Shown here: piece by piece, positions 53,006 through 61,045 of the stretch
Layout: every line of letters begins with the position of its first letter
How positions within the stretch are numbered: position 1 is the stretch's first letter
Source of the DNA: Cellvibrio japonicus Ueda107
Lineage (GTDB): Bacteria; Pseudomonadota; Gammaproteobacteria; Pseudomonadales; Cellvibrionaceae
Direction: 5' to 3'
Assembly (NCBI RefSeq): GCF_000019225.1
Contig: NC_010995.1
Span: 2,736,501 to 2,800,500, forward strand
Length of the DNA stretch: 64,000 nt
Made by a program: the position numbers and the translations under genes
The notes under the pieces: model-generated
Database searches by the model: none
What the model was told of the DNA's origin: nothing
What the model saw: the letters and a program-made list of their open reading frames with translations, nothing else

Positions 53006-54484
53006 ATGTCATCATCTTCCAATATCGGTTCCGTCATTACAGAGCCCGGTTTTTTTAATGAGCTGGTCGATACTATTCCCACCGGCGTAGTCGTTACCAA
53101 TACCGCGGGACACATTATCTACATCAATGCCGAAACCGAGCGTCTGTTTGGCTATCTACGCCATGAATTGATCGGCGAATCCATTGATACGCTATTACCG
53201 GACCGCTTTAGCCGCCACCATGCGGCACTGCGCCATAGCTACCTGCAAAATCCCACCACCCGCCATATGGGCGCTGGTCGCGATCTCTATGGCAAACGTA
53301 AAAATGGCACAGAATTCCCACTCGAAGTTGGCCTGCGGCCCCTGTTTAACCGGGGTGAGCACTGGATAATCGCCACCATTGTCGATATCTCCGGACGCAA
53401 GCAACTGGAGGCCAAATTTGCCAAGGTAATCGAGGCCTCCCCTTATGGCCAGTTACTGGTCGATCAACGGGGTATTATCCAGCTCGTCAATCCCAGCTTA
53501 TGCACTTTGTTTGGTTACACAGAGGAAGAGCTTCTCGGCCACTCCATGAATATTCTCTTGCCGGAGCGTTACCGCGAAGGTCACGATCACTTGCGCGATA
53601 CATACCAGCATCAGCCGAGCTTGCGCGCAATGGGTGTAGGACGCGACCTCACCGGCCGCCATAAAAACGGTACCGAAATCCCGGTAGAAATCGGCCTAAG
53701 CCCGGTTGAAACCGAGAAGGGCCAATACACCCTGGCAGTTATCACCGATATTACCGAGCGCAAACGCCTGCAATTGAGCTTGCAACAAGCCAATGCCCAT
53801 ATGGAAGAGTTCACCTATGTTGCCTCGCACGACCTTAAATCACCCTTGCGCGGCATTGCAGACCTGGTGGAATGGCTATCAGAAGATTTACCCACAGGGC
53901 TTTCAGAGTCCATTTATAAAAATATTGATCGCATCAAATTGCGTATTGATCGTATGGAAAAACTGGTGGACGATCTGTTGCTCTATGCCCGCGCCGGCAA
54001 ACGCGCCAAGGATGCAAGCCCGATTGCCGTAGAAGAGCTGATCCATGCCATTCTTGATGTACAACCCATTCCTGAAAGTTTCCAGGTTTCTATCAATATC
54101 ATGCTGCACCAACTTATTGCCTCACGTACCCCACTGGAAACGGTATTGCGCAACCTAATCAGCAACGCCATCAAGCACCACGATGGCAAGCAAACTGATG
54201 GATGTCCATCCATCCAGATTCACGTTGAGGCGAGCGGTAACTTTGCCCTGTTTCGTATCCGCGATAACGGCCCCGGTATTCCCGAAACAGCCCAGGAGCG
54301 GATCTTTCGTTTATTTCAAACCCTGTCACATACCGATTCCAGTAGCGGCATTGGATTGGCTGTGGCCAAACGCATGGCCGAAAGCCACGGAGGCCACATT
54401 CAGGTGATCTCCCACCGTGGTGAGCGCGGTGCAGAGTTTCGCGTCTACTGGCCGCGCTTTCCGCGCAAAGAGTTTGTGGAATAG
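53006..54484 (+). CDS. PAS-PAS sensor histidine kinase
   Basis: 492 residues from the ATG at 53006 (MSSSSNIGSVITEPGFF). No membrane segment is seen, so it is probably cytoplasmic. Two similar PAS domains (about 15-140 and 145-260): GVVVTNTAGHIIYINAETERLFGY and GQLLVDQRGIIQLVNPSLCTL. HisKA with phospho-His in YVASHDLKSPLRGIADLVEW near 280. HATPase: N-box VLRNLISNAIKHH, G1 RIRDNGPGIPETAQER, G2 SGIGLAVAKRMAESHGG. Probable first gene of an operon with two response-regulator genes. Confidence 0.9.
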   Translation: MSSSSNIGSVITEPGFFNELVDTIPTGVVVTNTAGHIIYINAETERLFGYLRHELIGESIDTLLPDRFSRHHAALRHSYLQNPTTRHMGAGRDLYGKRKNGTEFPLEVGLRPLFNRGEHWIIATIVDISGRKQLEAKFAKVIEASPYGQLLVDQRGIIQLVNPSLCTLFGYTEEELLGHSMNILLPERYREGHDHLRDTYQHQPSLRAMGVGRDLTGRHKNGTEIPVEIGLSPVETEKGQYTLAVITDITERKRLQLSLQQANAHMEEFTYVASHDLKSPLRGIADLVEWLSEDLPTGLSESIYKNIDRIKLRIDRMEKLVDDLLLYARAGKRAKDASPIAVEELIHAILDVQPIPESFQVSINIMLHQLIASRTPLETVLRNLISNAIKHHDGKQTDGCPSIQIHVEASGNFALFRIRDNGPGIPETAQERIFRLFQTLSHTDSSSGIGLAVAKRMAESHGGHIQVISHRGERGAEFRVYWPRFPRKEFVE

Positions 54485-54493
54485 GAGAACCCC

Positions 54494-54916
54494 ATGTCGA
54501 TTAATATCTTACTTGTCGAAGACGATGATGTTGCCGCCGAAGCCGTGGTACGCAGCCTGCGCAAACATGCACTCAATGTGCCGGTCACCCTTGCCCAGGA
54601 CGGACTGGAGGCACTGGAAATCCTGCGCCACCAACATCCGCAACAGCACATCGAAAAACCCTATCTGGTGCTGCTGGATTTGAATATGCCGCGCATGAAC
54701 GGCTTTGAATTTATGCAGGAAGTGCGTGCGGACAGTAGCCTGCACGAAAGTGTGATCTTTGTATTGACCACTTCCGATAACGAACAGGATCGCGCACGCG
54801 CCTACGATAAGAATATTGCAGGTTACATGGTGAAATCGGCTATGGGGCCAAACTTTAACAAGTTGGCAACACTGCTCGACAATTACCGCAACGCGGTAAA
54901 GCTGCCGGGGGAATAA
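54494..54916 (+). CDS. Single-domain response regulator (Rcp1-like)
   Basis: 140 residues. ILLVEDDDVAAEAVVRSL at the N-terminus, phospho-Asp in LVLLDLNMPRMNGFEFM near 65, VLTTSDNEQDRARAYD and Lys in GYMVKSAM. Output domain absent, so it may pass phosphate to another protein or act as a phosphate sink. Lies 9 bp after the kinase gene and ends 0 bp before the next. Confidence 0.93.
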   Translation: MSINILLVEDDDVAAEAVVRSLRKHALNVPVTLAQDGLEALEILRHQHPQQHIEKPYLVLLDLNMPRMNGFEFMQEVRADSSLHESVIFVLTTSDNEQDRARAYDKNIAGYMVKSAMGPNFNKLATLLDNYRNAVKLPGE

Positions 54917-57430
54917 ATGCTGCACCTCCCCACCTTCAGCAGCACCCCACTGCATGTATTAGTAGTCGATGATGACGATGTAGATCGTGAAAAAATCCTG
55001 CGCCTGCTAAAACAGACACCGCTGGACTGCGATATCCAGGAATGCAGTTCCGGACACGCCGCCCTCGAACTGATTCGCCAGCACCCGTTTCAATGTGCAA
55101 TCCTCGACTACCAACTATCCGATACGCTTGGCTCCGAACTTATTGAGGCGATTCAACATTACAACCCCCAGCCTGTACCCATTATTATGGTCAGCGGATA
55201 TAGCGATGAATGTCTGATTGCCAACCTGATGCGCGAAGGCATTTTCGATTATTTACCCAAGCGCAACCTGCATGCTGCCCAGCTACAACGCGCGATGGAG
55301 TGCGGCCTGGCCTGGGCAGAGGAAGAACACCATGCCAGTGAGCAGCGCCAACGTTTTATTGAATTGACCGAGGGACTGCCGCACTTAATCTGGACCTGCC
55401 TGCCCGATGGGCGCTGTGATTTCCTCAACCAGCGCTGGTGCGAATATACCGGGCAATCACAAGAGCAACAGCTGGGCTATGGCTGGTTGGAACAGGTTCA
55501 TCCCGAAGATCGCGCTCCCCTGCTGAAAGCCTGGGCCGATTGCGTCAACAGTGGCACGCCCTTATCCATTAAATTTCGTATAGGCCGTTACGATGGCGAA
55601 TATCGCTGGTTTGATACACGGGCTACCCCCCTGCTGGACGATAAGGGAAACCTCATACGTTGGTTGGGCAGCAACACTGACATTAATGATGTGGAAACCA
55701 TGCGTCTGGCGTTAGCCAATAGCGAAAGGCGTTTCCATGCCGCGTTTGATTATGCCCCGCTCGGCATGGCACTGGTCAGCCTCGATGGCCAGATTCTCCA
55801 ATCCAATGCAGCCTTCAACCAATTGGTGATGGCAACTGCACAATCCGGCGATCACGCGTCCTGGACGATGGAATCGTTCAGCCATCGCAAGGATGAACTC
55901 CACGAACAGGAATATCTTCGAGCTTTACAACAGGATGAAAGGCCTGTCGCCCATTTTGAAAAGCGCCTGTTTAACCACCAGGGCCAAGCCATAGACACCC
56001 AGGTAAGCGTGGCGCTGATCAATACCGATCACCAACAACCCTGTTACCTCTACCAGTTTCAGGATATTTCCGAGCGCAAACGCTACGAAGAGGAACTGCT
56101 TAAACTGGCCCATTACGATACCCTGACCGGTTTGGGCAACCGCCGCAAGTTGCTCAGCGAAATGGAATTTCTCATCCAAAAATCCCACCGGGCATCTGCG
56201 CCCTTCGCCTTGCTGTTTGGCGATCTGGATCACTTTAAACACATCAATGATAACCTCGGCCACGAAGCCGGCGACCTGCTCCTGCGCCGTATTGCACGGC
56301 GATTGCAAAAAGGGTTGCGCCGCGGCGACAACGTCTATCGCCTGGGGGGCGACGAATTTGTGGTATTGCTGCAAGACGTCAACAGATTTGAGGCGGTCAT
56401 CACCGTTGCAGAAAAACTAATCCAACTGATTAAGCGCCCGATTCGCCTGAACAACCATGCTGTACATGCAGGGATGAGCTTTGGCATCGCCCTCTATCCA
56501 ACCGATGGCGACACCCCGCAAACACTATTGCGCAATGCTGACAGCGCACTTTATGAGGCCAAAACCAAAGGCCGTGGCAGCCACCAGCTCTATCGCAAGG
56601 AATTAACAGATTACGTACACAATCGCCTGATGCTGGATGCCGATATTCGCAAGGCTATCCACAACCAGGAATTCGAACTCTATTACCAGCCGGTAGTCAA
56701 CCTCAATAACCATCATGTGGAATACCTGGAAGCGCTGATTCGCTGGCACCACCCGGTGCGCGGACTTGTCAGCCCGGGTGATTTTATTCCCTACGCCCAG
56801 GAAAACGGTTTGATCAATCGCATTGGTGAATGGGTAATCAATGATGTCTGTCGGCAAGCAGAGGATTGGCACACCAAAGGCATTACACTGCCGATTGCCA
56901 TCAATATTTCCGCACGCCAGTTTAACCAACACAACCTCGGCCAATTAATCCAACACGCACTGGCTGAACACCACCTGCAAGGCCAGCAATTAATCCTGGA
57001 AATCACCGAACAATTATTTATGGAGAATGCACAGGATAATATTCGCCAGATCGAAGAACTCAAAGCCATGGGATTGCGTATTTCACTGGATGATTTTGGT
57101 GTGGGTTATTCATCGCTCAGTTATGTGATGCGTTTTGCTCCCCACTACCTGAAAATCGACCGCGCCTTGATCGAACAGATTGACCAGGCAAAAGTGCCGC
57201 AGGATACCAGCGAGTACAAGCAGCAACAGCGTATGCTGCAAGCCATTATCGACCTGCAGAAAATTATCCCCATGACGATTATAGCCGAGGGGTTGGAAAC
57301 CGAAGCCCAGCAACATTTCCTGATCGAGTGCGGCTGCGGTATGGCACAAGGATATTTGTACTCGCACCCACTACCCGCCCGGGATGTTCCCGGCCTGTTA
57401 CAACAACTGGATAAGCAAACTATTCAGTAA
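54917..57430 (+). CDS. REC-PAS-PAS-GGDEF-EAL c-di-GMP regulator
   Basis: 837 residues. Receiver 1-130: VVDDDDVDREK, phospho-Asp in CAILDYQLSDTLG, Lys in YLPKRNLH. PAS about 145-260 and about 270-390. GGDEF about 395-555: active site RLGGDEFVVLLQD, with inhibitory RxxD (RRGD) five residues before. EAL about 570-835: EALIRWHHP, NISARQFNQHN, EITEQLF, DDFGVGYSSLSYV, KIDRALI and IAEGLETEAQ, all key residues kept. So it may both make and break c-di-GMP. Immediately follows the single-domain regulator. Confidence 0.93.
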   Translation: MLHLPTFSSTPLHVLVVDDDDVDREKILRLLKQTPLDCDIQECSSGHAALELIRQHPFQCAILDYQLSDTLGSELIEAIQHYNPQPVPIIMVSGYSDECLIANLMREGIFDYLPKRNLHAAQLQRAMECGLAWAEEEHHASEQRQRFIELTEGLPHLIWTCLPDGRCDFLNQRWCEYTGQSQEQQLGYGWLEQVHPEDRAPLLKAWADCVNSGTPLSIKFRIGRYDGEYRWFDTRATPLLDDKGNLIRWLGSNTDINDVETMRLALANSERRFHAAFDYAPLGMALVSLDGQILQSNAAFNQLVMATAQSGDHASWTMESFSHRKDELHEQEYLRALQQDERPVAHFEKRLFNHQGQAIDTQVSVALINTDHQQPCYLYQFQDISERKRYEEELLKLAHYDTLTGLGNRRKLLSEMEFLIQKSHRASAPFALLFGDLDHFKHINDNLGHEAGDLLLRRIARRLQKGLRRGDNVYRLGGDEFVVLLQDVNRFEAVITVAEKLIQLIKRPIRLNNHAVHAGMSFGIALYPTDGDTPQTLLRNADSALYEAKTKGRGSHQLYRKELTDYVHNRLMLDADIRKAIHNQEFELYYQPVVNLNNHHVEYLEALIRWHHPVRGLVSPGDFIPYAQENGLINRIGEWVINDVCRQAEDWHTKGITLPIAINISARQFNQHNLGQLIQHALAEHHLQGQQLILEITEQLFMENAQDNIRQIEELKAMGLRISLDDFGVGYSSLSYVMRFAPHYLKIDRALIEQIDQAKVPQDTSEYKQQQRMLQAIIDLQKIIPMTIIAEGLETEAQQHFLIECGCGMAQGYLYSHPLPARDVPGLLQQLDKQTIQ

Positions 57431-58340
57431 TACGTGTAACGCCGCGCAGGTTTTTCAAACAATGGGCGCGCGCCAGGGTTAAAAAATCCTGCACATAAGG
57501 ACTGTGCAGCTGCTCTTCGCGCACAGCGGCATAGAGTTTTGCATGAACCCCCTCGACACCTGCCGGGCGCACGCTGATCAAGCCTTGCTCCACATATTCC
57601 GCCAATACCCAGTTAGGCAAAGCGCATACACCGCGACCACTGGCCACCAGCTGCACCATCATCAAGGTCAATTCCGAGGTGCGCACCGCCAGGGGTTCAA
57701 CACCGGCAGGGTTCAAAAACTGCTTAAATACATCCAGGCGATTGCGCTCTACCGGATAGGTAATCAGTGTTTGATCGCGCAAATCCTCAGGCCGTAAAAA
57801 ATCCCTGGTGCACAACCTGTGGTGGTTAGCGAGTGCAATCTGCATCTCATAACCAAACAGCGGCACATATTCCACATGCCGAATCGGTTGCGGATCGGAG
57901 GTAATCACCAGGTCAATATCCCCTAACGCCAGTGCAGGCAGTGGCTCAAAGGTAAATCCCCCGGAAAAATCCAGTTCGATACCCGGCCACTGGTTGCGAT
58001 ACAACTCAATTGTCGGCATCAGCCAGTTAAAGCAGCTATGGCACTCAATCGCCATATACAAGCGCCCTGCTTCACCGTGGGTCAGTTTTTTAATATCGCG
58101 CTCGGTGTCGGTTACCCTGGTCATCACCTCATCAGCCAGCTGCAGCAAACGTTTGCCCGCCTCAGTAAAACGCAAGGGGCGGCTTTTGCGCACAAACAGC
58201 TCGCACTCCAGGCGCGTCTCCAATTCCTTAATCTGGTGAGATAAAGCCGACTGGGTCAGAAACACCCGCTCGGCAGCCTCGACCAGGCTGCCGGTTTCAC
58301 GCAGGGCAATCAGCGTCTTTAAATGGCGAATCTCTATCAT
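57420..58340 (-). CDS. metR: LysR-family regulator MetR
   Basis: 306 residues from the ATG at 58340 (MIEIRHLKTLIALRETGSLVE) with GGAGG upstream. HTH: AAERVFLTQSALSHQIKELETRLECELF. Effector domain: AIECHSCFNWLMPTIELYRNQWP, an established MetR region. Divergent from metE, which it activates with homocysteine as coeffector in known cases. The stop overlaps the preceding gene by 11 bp. Confidence 0.93.
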   Translation of the reverse strand: MIEIRHLKTLIALRETGSLVEAAERVFLTQSALSHQIKELETRLECELFVRKSRPLRFTEAGKRLLQLADEVMTRVTDTERDIKKLTHGEAGRLYMAIECHSCFNWLMPTIELYRNQWPGIELDFSGGFTFEPLPALALGDIDLVITSDPQPIRHVEYVPLFGYEMQIALANHHRLCTRDFLRPEDLRDQTLITYPVERNRLDVFKQFLNPAGVEPLAVRTSELTLMMVQLVASGRGVCALPNWVLAEYVEQGLISVRPAGVEGVHAKLYAAVREEQLHSPYVQDFLTLARAHCLKNLRGVTRITE

Positions 58341-58410
58341 TACCCCTCCTTTACTGGCCTTTAAGCCGTCGAATACTGGTAACACAAGCTCAATAGCCAA
58401 CATCCTATCA

Positions 58411-58423
58411 TTAATTAAATTCA
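58411..58423. promoter_or_regulatory. Candidate MetR binding site
   Basis: TTAATTAAATTCA on the plus strand; its complement TGAATTTAATTAA fits the MetR consensus TGAANNTNNTTCA with one mismatch. It lies 70 bp before metR and 125 bp before metE in the divergent region. The rest of the region is AT-rich. Confidence 0.4.
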
Positions 58424-58547
58424 TCATAAAACTGAAAATAATCAGTTTGATTCATATTAATTCAGGTAACAGAATGATCCCATGCCCCACCACACCCCCG
58501 AGGGGCCAACCAATTTCATCATTGATTACCCGATTACAGGACACCCC

Positions 58548-60977
58548 ATGAACCAGACACTGACAACCCACAACCTCGGCTTCCCACGCATTGGCGCCGA
58601 CCGCGAACTGAAAAAAGCCCTGGAAGCCTATTGGCGCGGCGATATCACCCAGGCACAACTTGAACAAACCGGGCGCAAACTGCGCCAAACCCACTGGCAA
58701 TGGCAAGCCGATGCCGGTTTAAGCCTTATCCCCACAGGGGATTTTGCCTGGTATGACCAGGTACTCACCCTGTCAGCCACCCTGGGCAACATCCCCCTGC
58801 GCCATCGCTCCCTAAGCCACCATAAGGGTACTGCGGACCACGGGCATTCCCATCAGGAATCCGGTTGCTGTAACCACACCGGCACCGAGGTCAGTGAATT
58901 TGCCAGCGAACCCTGCCAGGACATAGACCTTGATACGCTGTTTCGCGTTGCCCGCGGCCGTGCGCCCAGCGGCCAGGCCACCACCGCCTCCGACATGACC
59001 AAGTGGTTCGATACCAACTATCACTACCTGGTACCCGAATTCCACGCCGGCCAACAGTTCCAACTGAGCTGGACACAAATCATCGACGACACCCGCGAGG
59101 CCATCGCCCTCGGCTACAAGGCCAAGCCGGTCATCCTCGGCCCGCTCAGCTATCTCTGGTTGGGCAGGGAAAAACACAGCGGTTTTGATCGCCTCGACCT
59201 GCTCGACAGCCTCATACCCGCCTACCAGCAATTGCTCACCGCCCTGGCCGACACCGGTGCCACCTGGGTACAAATCGACGAACCCATCCTGGTACTCGAC
59301 TTGCCAGGGCCCTGGCAGCGCGCTTTTGAGGAGGCCTACAACCGCCTGCAACAGCGCCAGCTGAATATCCTGCTCGCCACCTATTTCGGTGCCCTGGGCG
59401 ATAACCTCACCACTGCCATCAACTTGCCGGTTGCAGGCCTGCACATAGACGCCGTGCGTGCACCCGAACAACTGCTGCCGGTTATCGATCGCCTGCCCGC
59501 ACACAAAATCCTGTCTGTCGGTGTGGTCGATGGACGCAATATCTGGCGCAACGACCTGGCCAAGTCCCTCAGCCTGTTAAAGCCTGCGCAAGAGCGCCTG
59601 GGACAGCGCCTGTGGATTGCCCCCTCCTGTTCGCTGCTGCACTCGCCAGTCAACCTGGAGCGCGAAACCCAATTGCCTGCCGACCTTAAAAGCTGGCTCG
59701 CCTTTGCACGCCAGAAGCTGGATGAAGTCGCGGTACTGGAAACCCTGCTCTCCCGCCCCTTCGATTCTATTGCGCAGCAAGCACTGGCCCATAGCAACGC
59801 CATTGCCGAATGCCGCGCACAATCGCCCAAAACCCACAACCCGGAAGTGCGTGCCCGCCTCAATGCGATCACCGAAGCGCTGTGGAATCGCCAATCGCCG
59901 TTTGCACAGCGCATTGCCAAACAGCAGGCGCTACTGCAATTGCCATTATTCCCCACCACCACTATTGGCTCCTTCCCACAAACTGACGACATTCGCAAAA
60001 CCCGCAGCGAATTCAAGCAAGGCCAAATCAACAGCGCAGAATATGAAAACCGTATTCGCCAGGAAATTGCCGACTGTATTGCCAAACAGGAAGCGATTGG
60101 CCTGGATGTGTTGGTACACGGCGAAGCAGAACGCAATGACATGGTGGAATATTTTGGCGAGCAATTGGATGGTTACACCTTCACCCAACATGGTTGGGTA
60201 CAAAGCTACGGTTCACGCTGTGTAAAACCGCCCATTATTTATGGCGACGTCGCCCGCCCTGCCCCCATCACCCTCAGTTGGGCGCGCTACGCACAATCGC
60301 TCAGCAACAAGCCGGTCAAAGGCATGCTCACTGGTCCCATCACCATGCTCTTCTGGTCTTTCGTGCGCGACGATCAACCGCGCTCCACCACCGCCTTGCA
60401 AATTGCCCTGGCACTGCGCGATGAAGTGGTGGACCTGGAAGCTGCCGGTATCCAGGTGATCCAAATCGACGAACCCGCGATTCGCGAGGGTCTGCCGCTG
60501 CGCGACAAAGATCGCCGCGCCTATCTCGATTGGGCCGTCAAAGCATTCCGCATCACCGCCAGCGGCGTACAGGATGAAACCCAAATCCATACCCACATGT
60601 GCTACTCGGAATTCAACGATATTATCCAGGCCATAGCCGCCCTGGACGCCGATGTCATCACCATCGAAACCTCGCGCTCCGACGGCGAACTGCTGCAAGC
60701 TTTCGAACAATTCAACTACCCCAACGACATAGGCCCAGGCGTATACGACATCCACTCACCCAACGTCCCCGACGTCAACAGCATGGTGCAACTCATCAAA
60801 CGCGCCGCGCGCCAGCTCCCCACAGAACGCCTCTGGGTAAACCCCGACTGCGGCCTAAAAACCCGCCGCTGGCCAGAAACAGAAGCTGCGCTGGTGAATA
60901 TGGTGAAAGCAGCCAGGGAATTGCGGGAGGAGTTTGTAAGAGAGCAGGAGAGGGATAGGGTAATAGCTGCCAATTAA
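58548..60977 (+). CDS. metE: Cobalamin-independent methionine synthase MetE with His/Cys-rich insertion
   Basis: Transfers a methyl group from 5-methyltetrahydropteroyltriglutamate to homocysteine. ATG at 58548 (MNQTLTTHNLGFPRIG) gives 809 residues; an upstream frame adds 22. Catalytic zinc site His/Cys are HTHMCYSEF and Cys in WVNPDCGLKTR; core sites are KWFDTNYHYLVPEF and TTTIGSFPQTDDIRKTR. E. coli MetE has about 753 residues. Residues 85-124 form an insertion rich in His and Cys (HHKGTADHGHSHQESGCC) between the first helices and LDTLFRVARGRAP. CRISPR array follows immediately. Confidence 0.95.
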   Translation: MNQTLTTHNLGFPRIGADRELKKALEAYWRGDITQAQLEQTGRKLRQTHWQWQADAGLSLIPTGDFAWYDQVLTLSATLGNIPLRHRSLSHHKGTADHGHSHQESGCCNHTGTEVSEFASEPCQDIDLDTLFRVARGRAPSGQATTASDMTKWFDTNYHYLVPEFHAGQQFQLSWTQIIDDTREAIALGYKAKPVILGPLSYLWLGREKHSGFDRLDLLDSLIPAYQQLLTALADTGATWVQIDEPILVLDLPGPWQRAFEEAYNRLQQRQLNILLATYFGALGDNLTTAINLPVAGLHIDAVRAPEQLLPVIDRLPAHKILSVGVVDGRNIWRNDLAKSLSLLKPAQERLGQRLWIAPSCSLLHSPVNLERETQLPADLKSWLAFARQKLDEVAVLETLLSRPFDSIAQQALAHSNAIAECRAQSPKTHNPEVRARLNAITEALWNRQSPFAQRIAKQQALLQLPLFPTTTIGSFPQTDDIRKTRSEFKQGQINSAEYENRIRQEIADCIAKQEAIGLDVLVHGEAERNDMVEYFGEQLDGYTFTQHGWVQSYGSRCVKPPIIYGDVARPAPITLSWARYAQSLSNKPVKGMLTGPITMLFWSFVRDDQPRSTTALQIALALRDEVVDLEAAGIQVIQIDEPAIREGLPLRDKDRRAYLDWAVKAFRITASGVQDETQIHTHMCYSEFNDIIQAIAALDADVITIETSRSDGELLQAFEQFNYPNDIGPGVYDIHSPNVPDVNSMVQLIKRAARQLPTERLWVNPDCGLKTRRWPETEAALVNMVKAARELREEFVREQERDRVIAAN

Positions 60978-60979
60978 AT

Positions 60980-61011
60980 ACCACTACTCACGCGCTCGCG
61001 AAGAGCGCGAC
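60980..61011 (-). repeat. Degenerate leader-distal CRISPR repeat
   Basis: The last 23 bases (CACGCGCTCGCGAAGAGCGC plus GAC) equal the array repeat; the first nine differ (ACCACTACT in place of GTTTCAATC). It starts 2 bp after the metE stop. A 34-bp spacer-like segment lies between it and the first intact repeat. Decay of the distal repeat is usual. Confidence 0.85.
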
Positions 61012-61045
61012 ACTGAAACTGGCTCGCACGGCTCGCGCAGTACAA

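Noticed and set aside
58812..59504. 230-residue minus-strand frame inside metE
   Set aside because: Shadow of the high-GC metE codons; no known domain.
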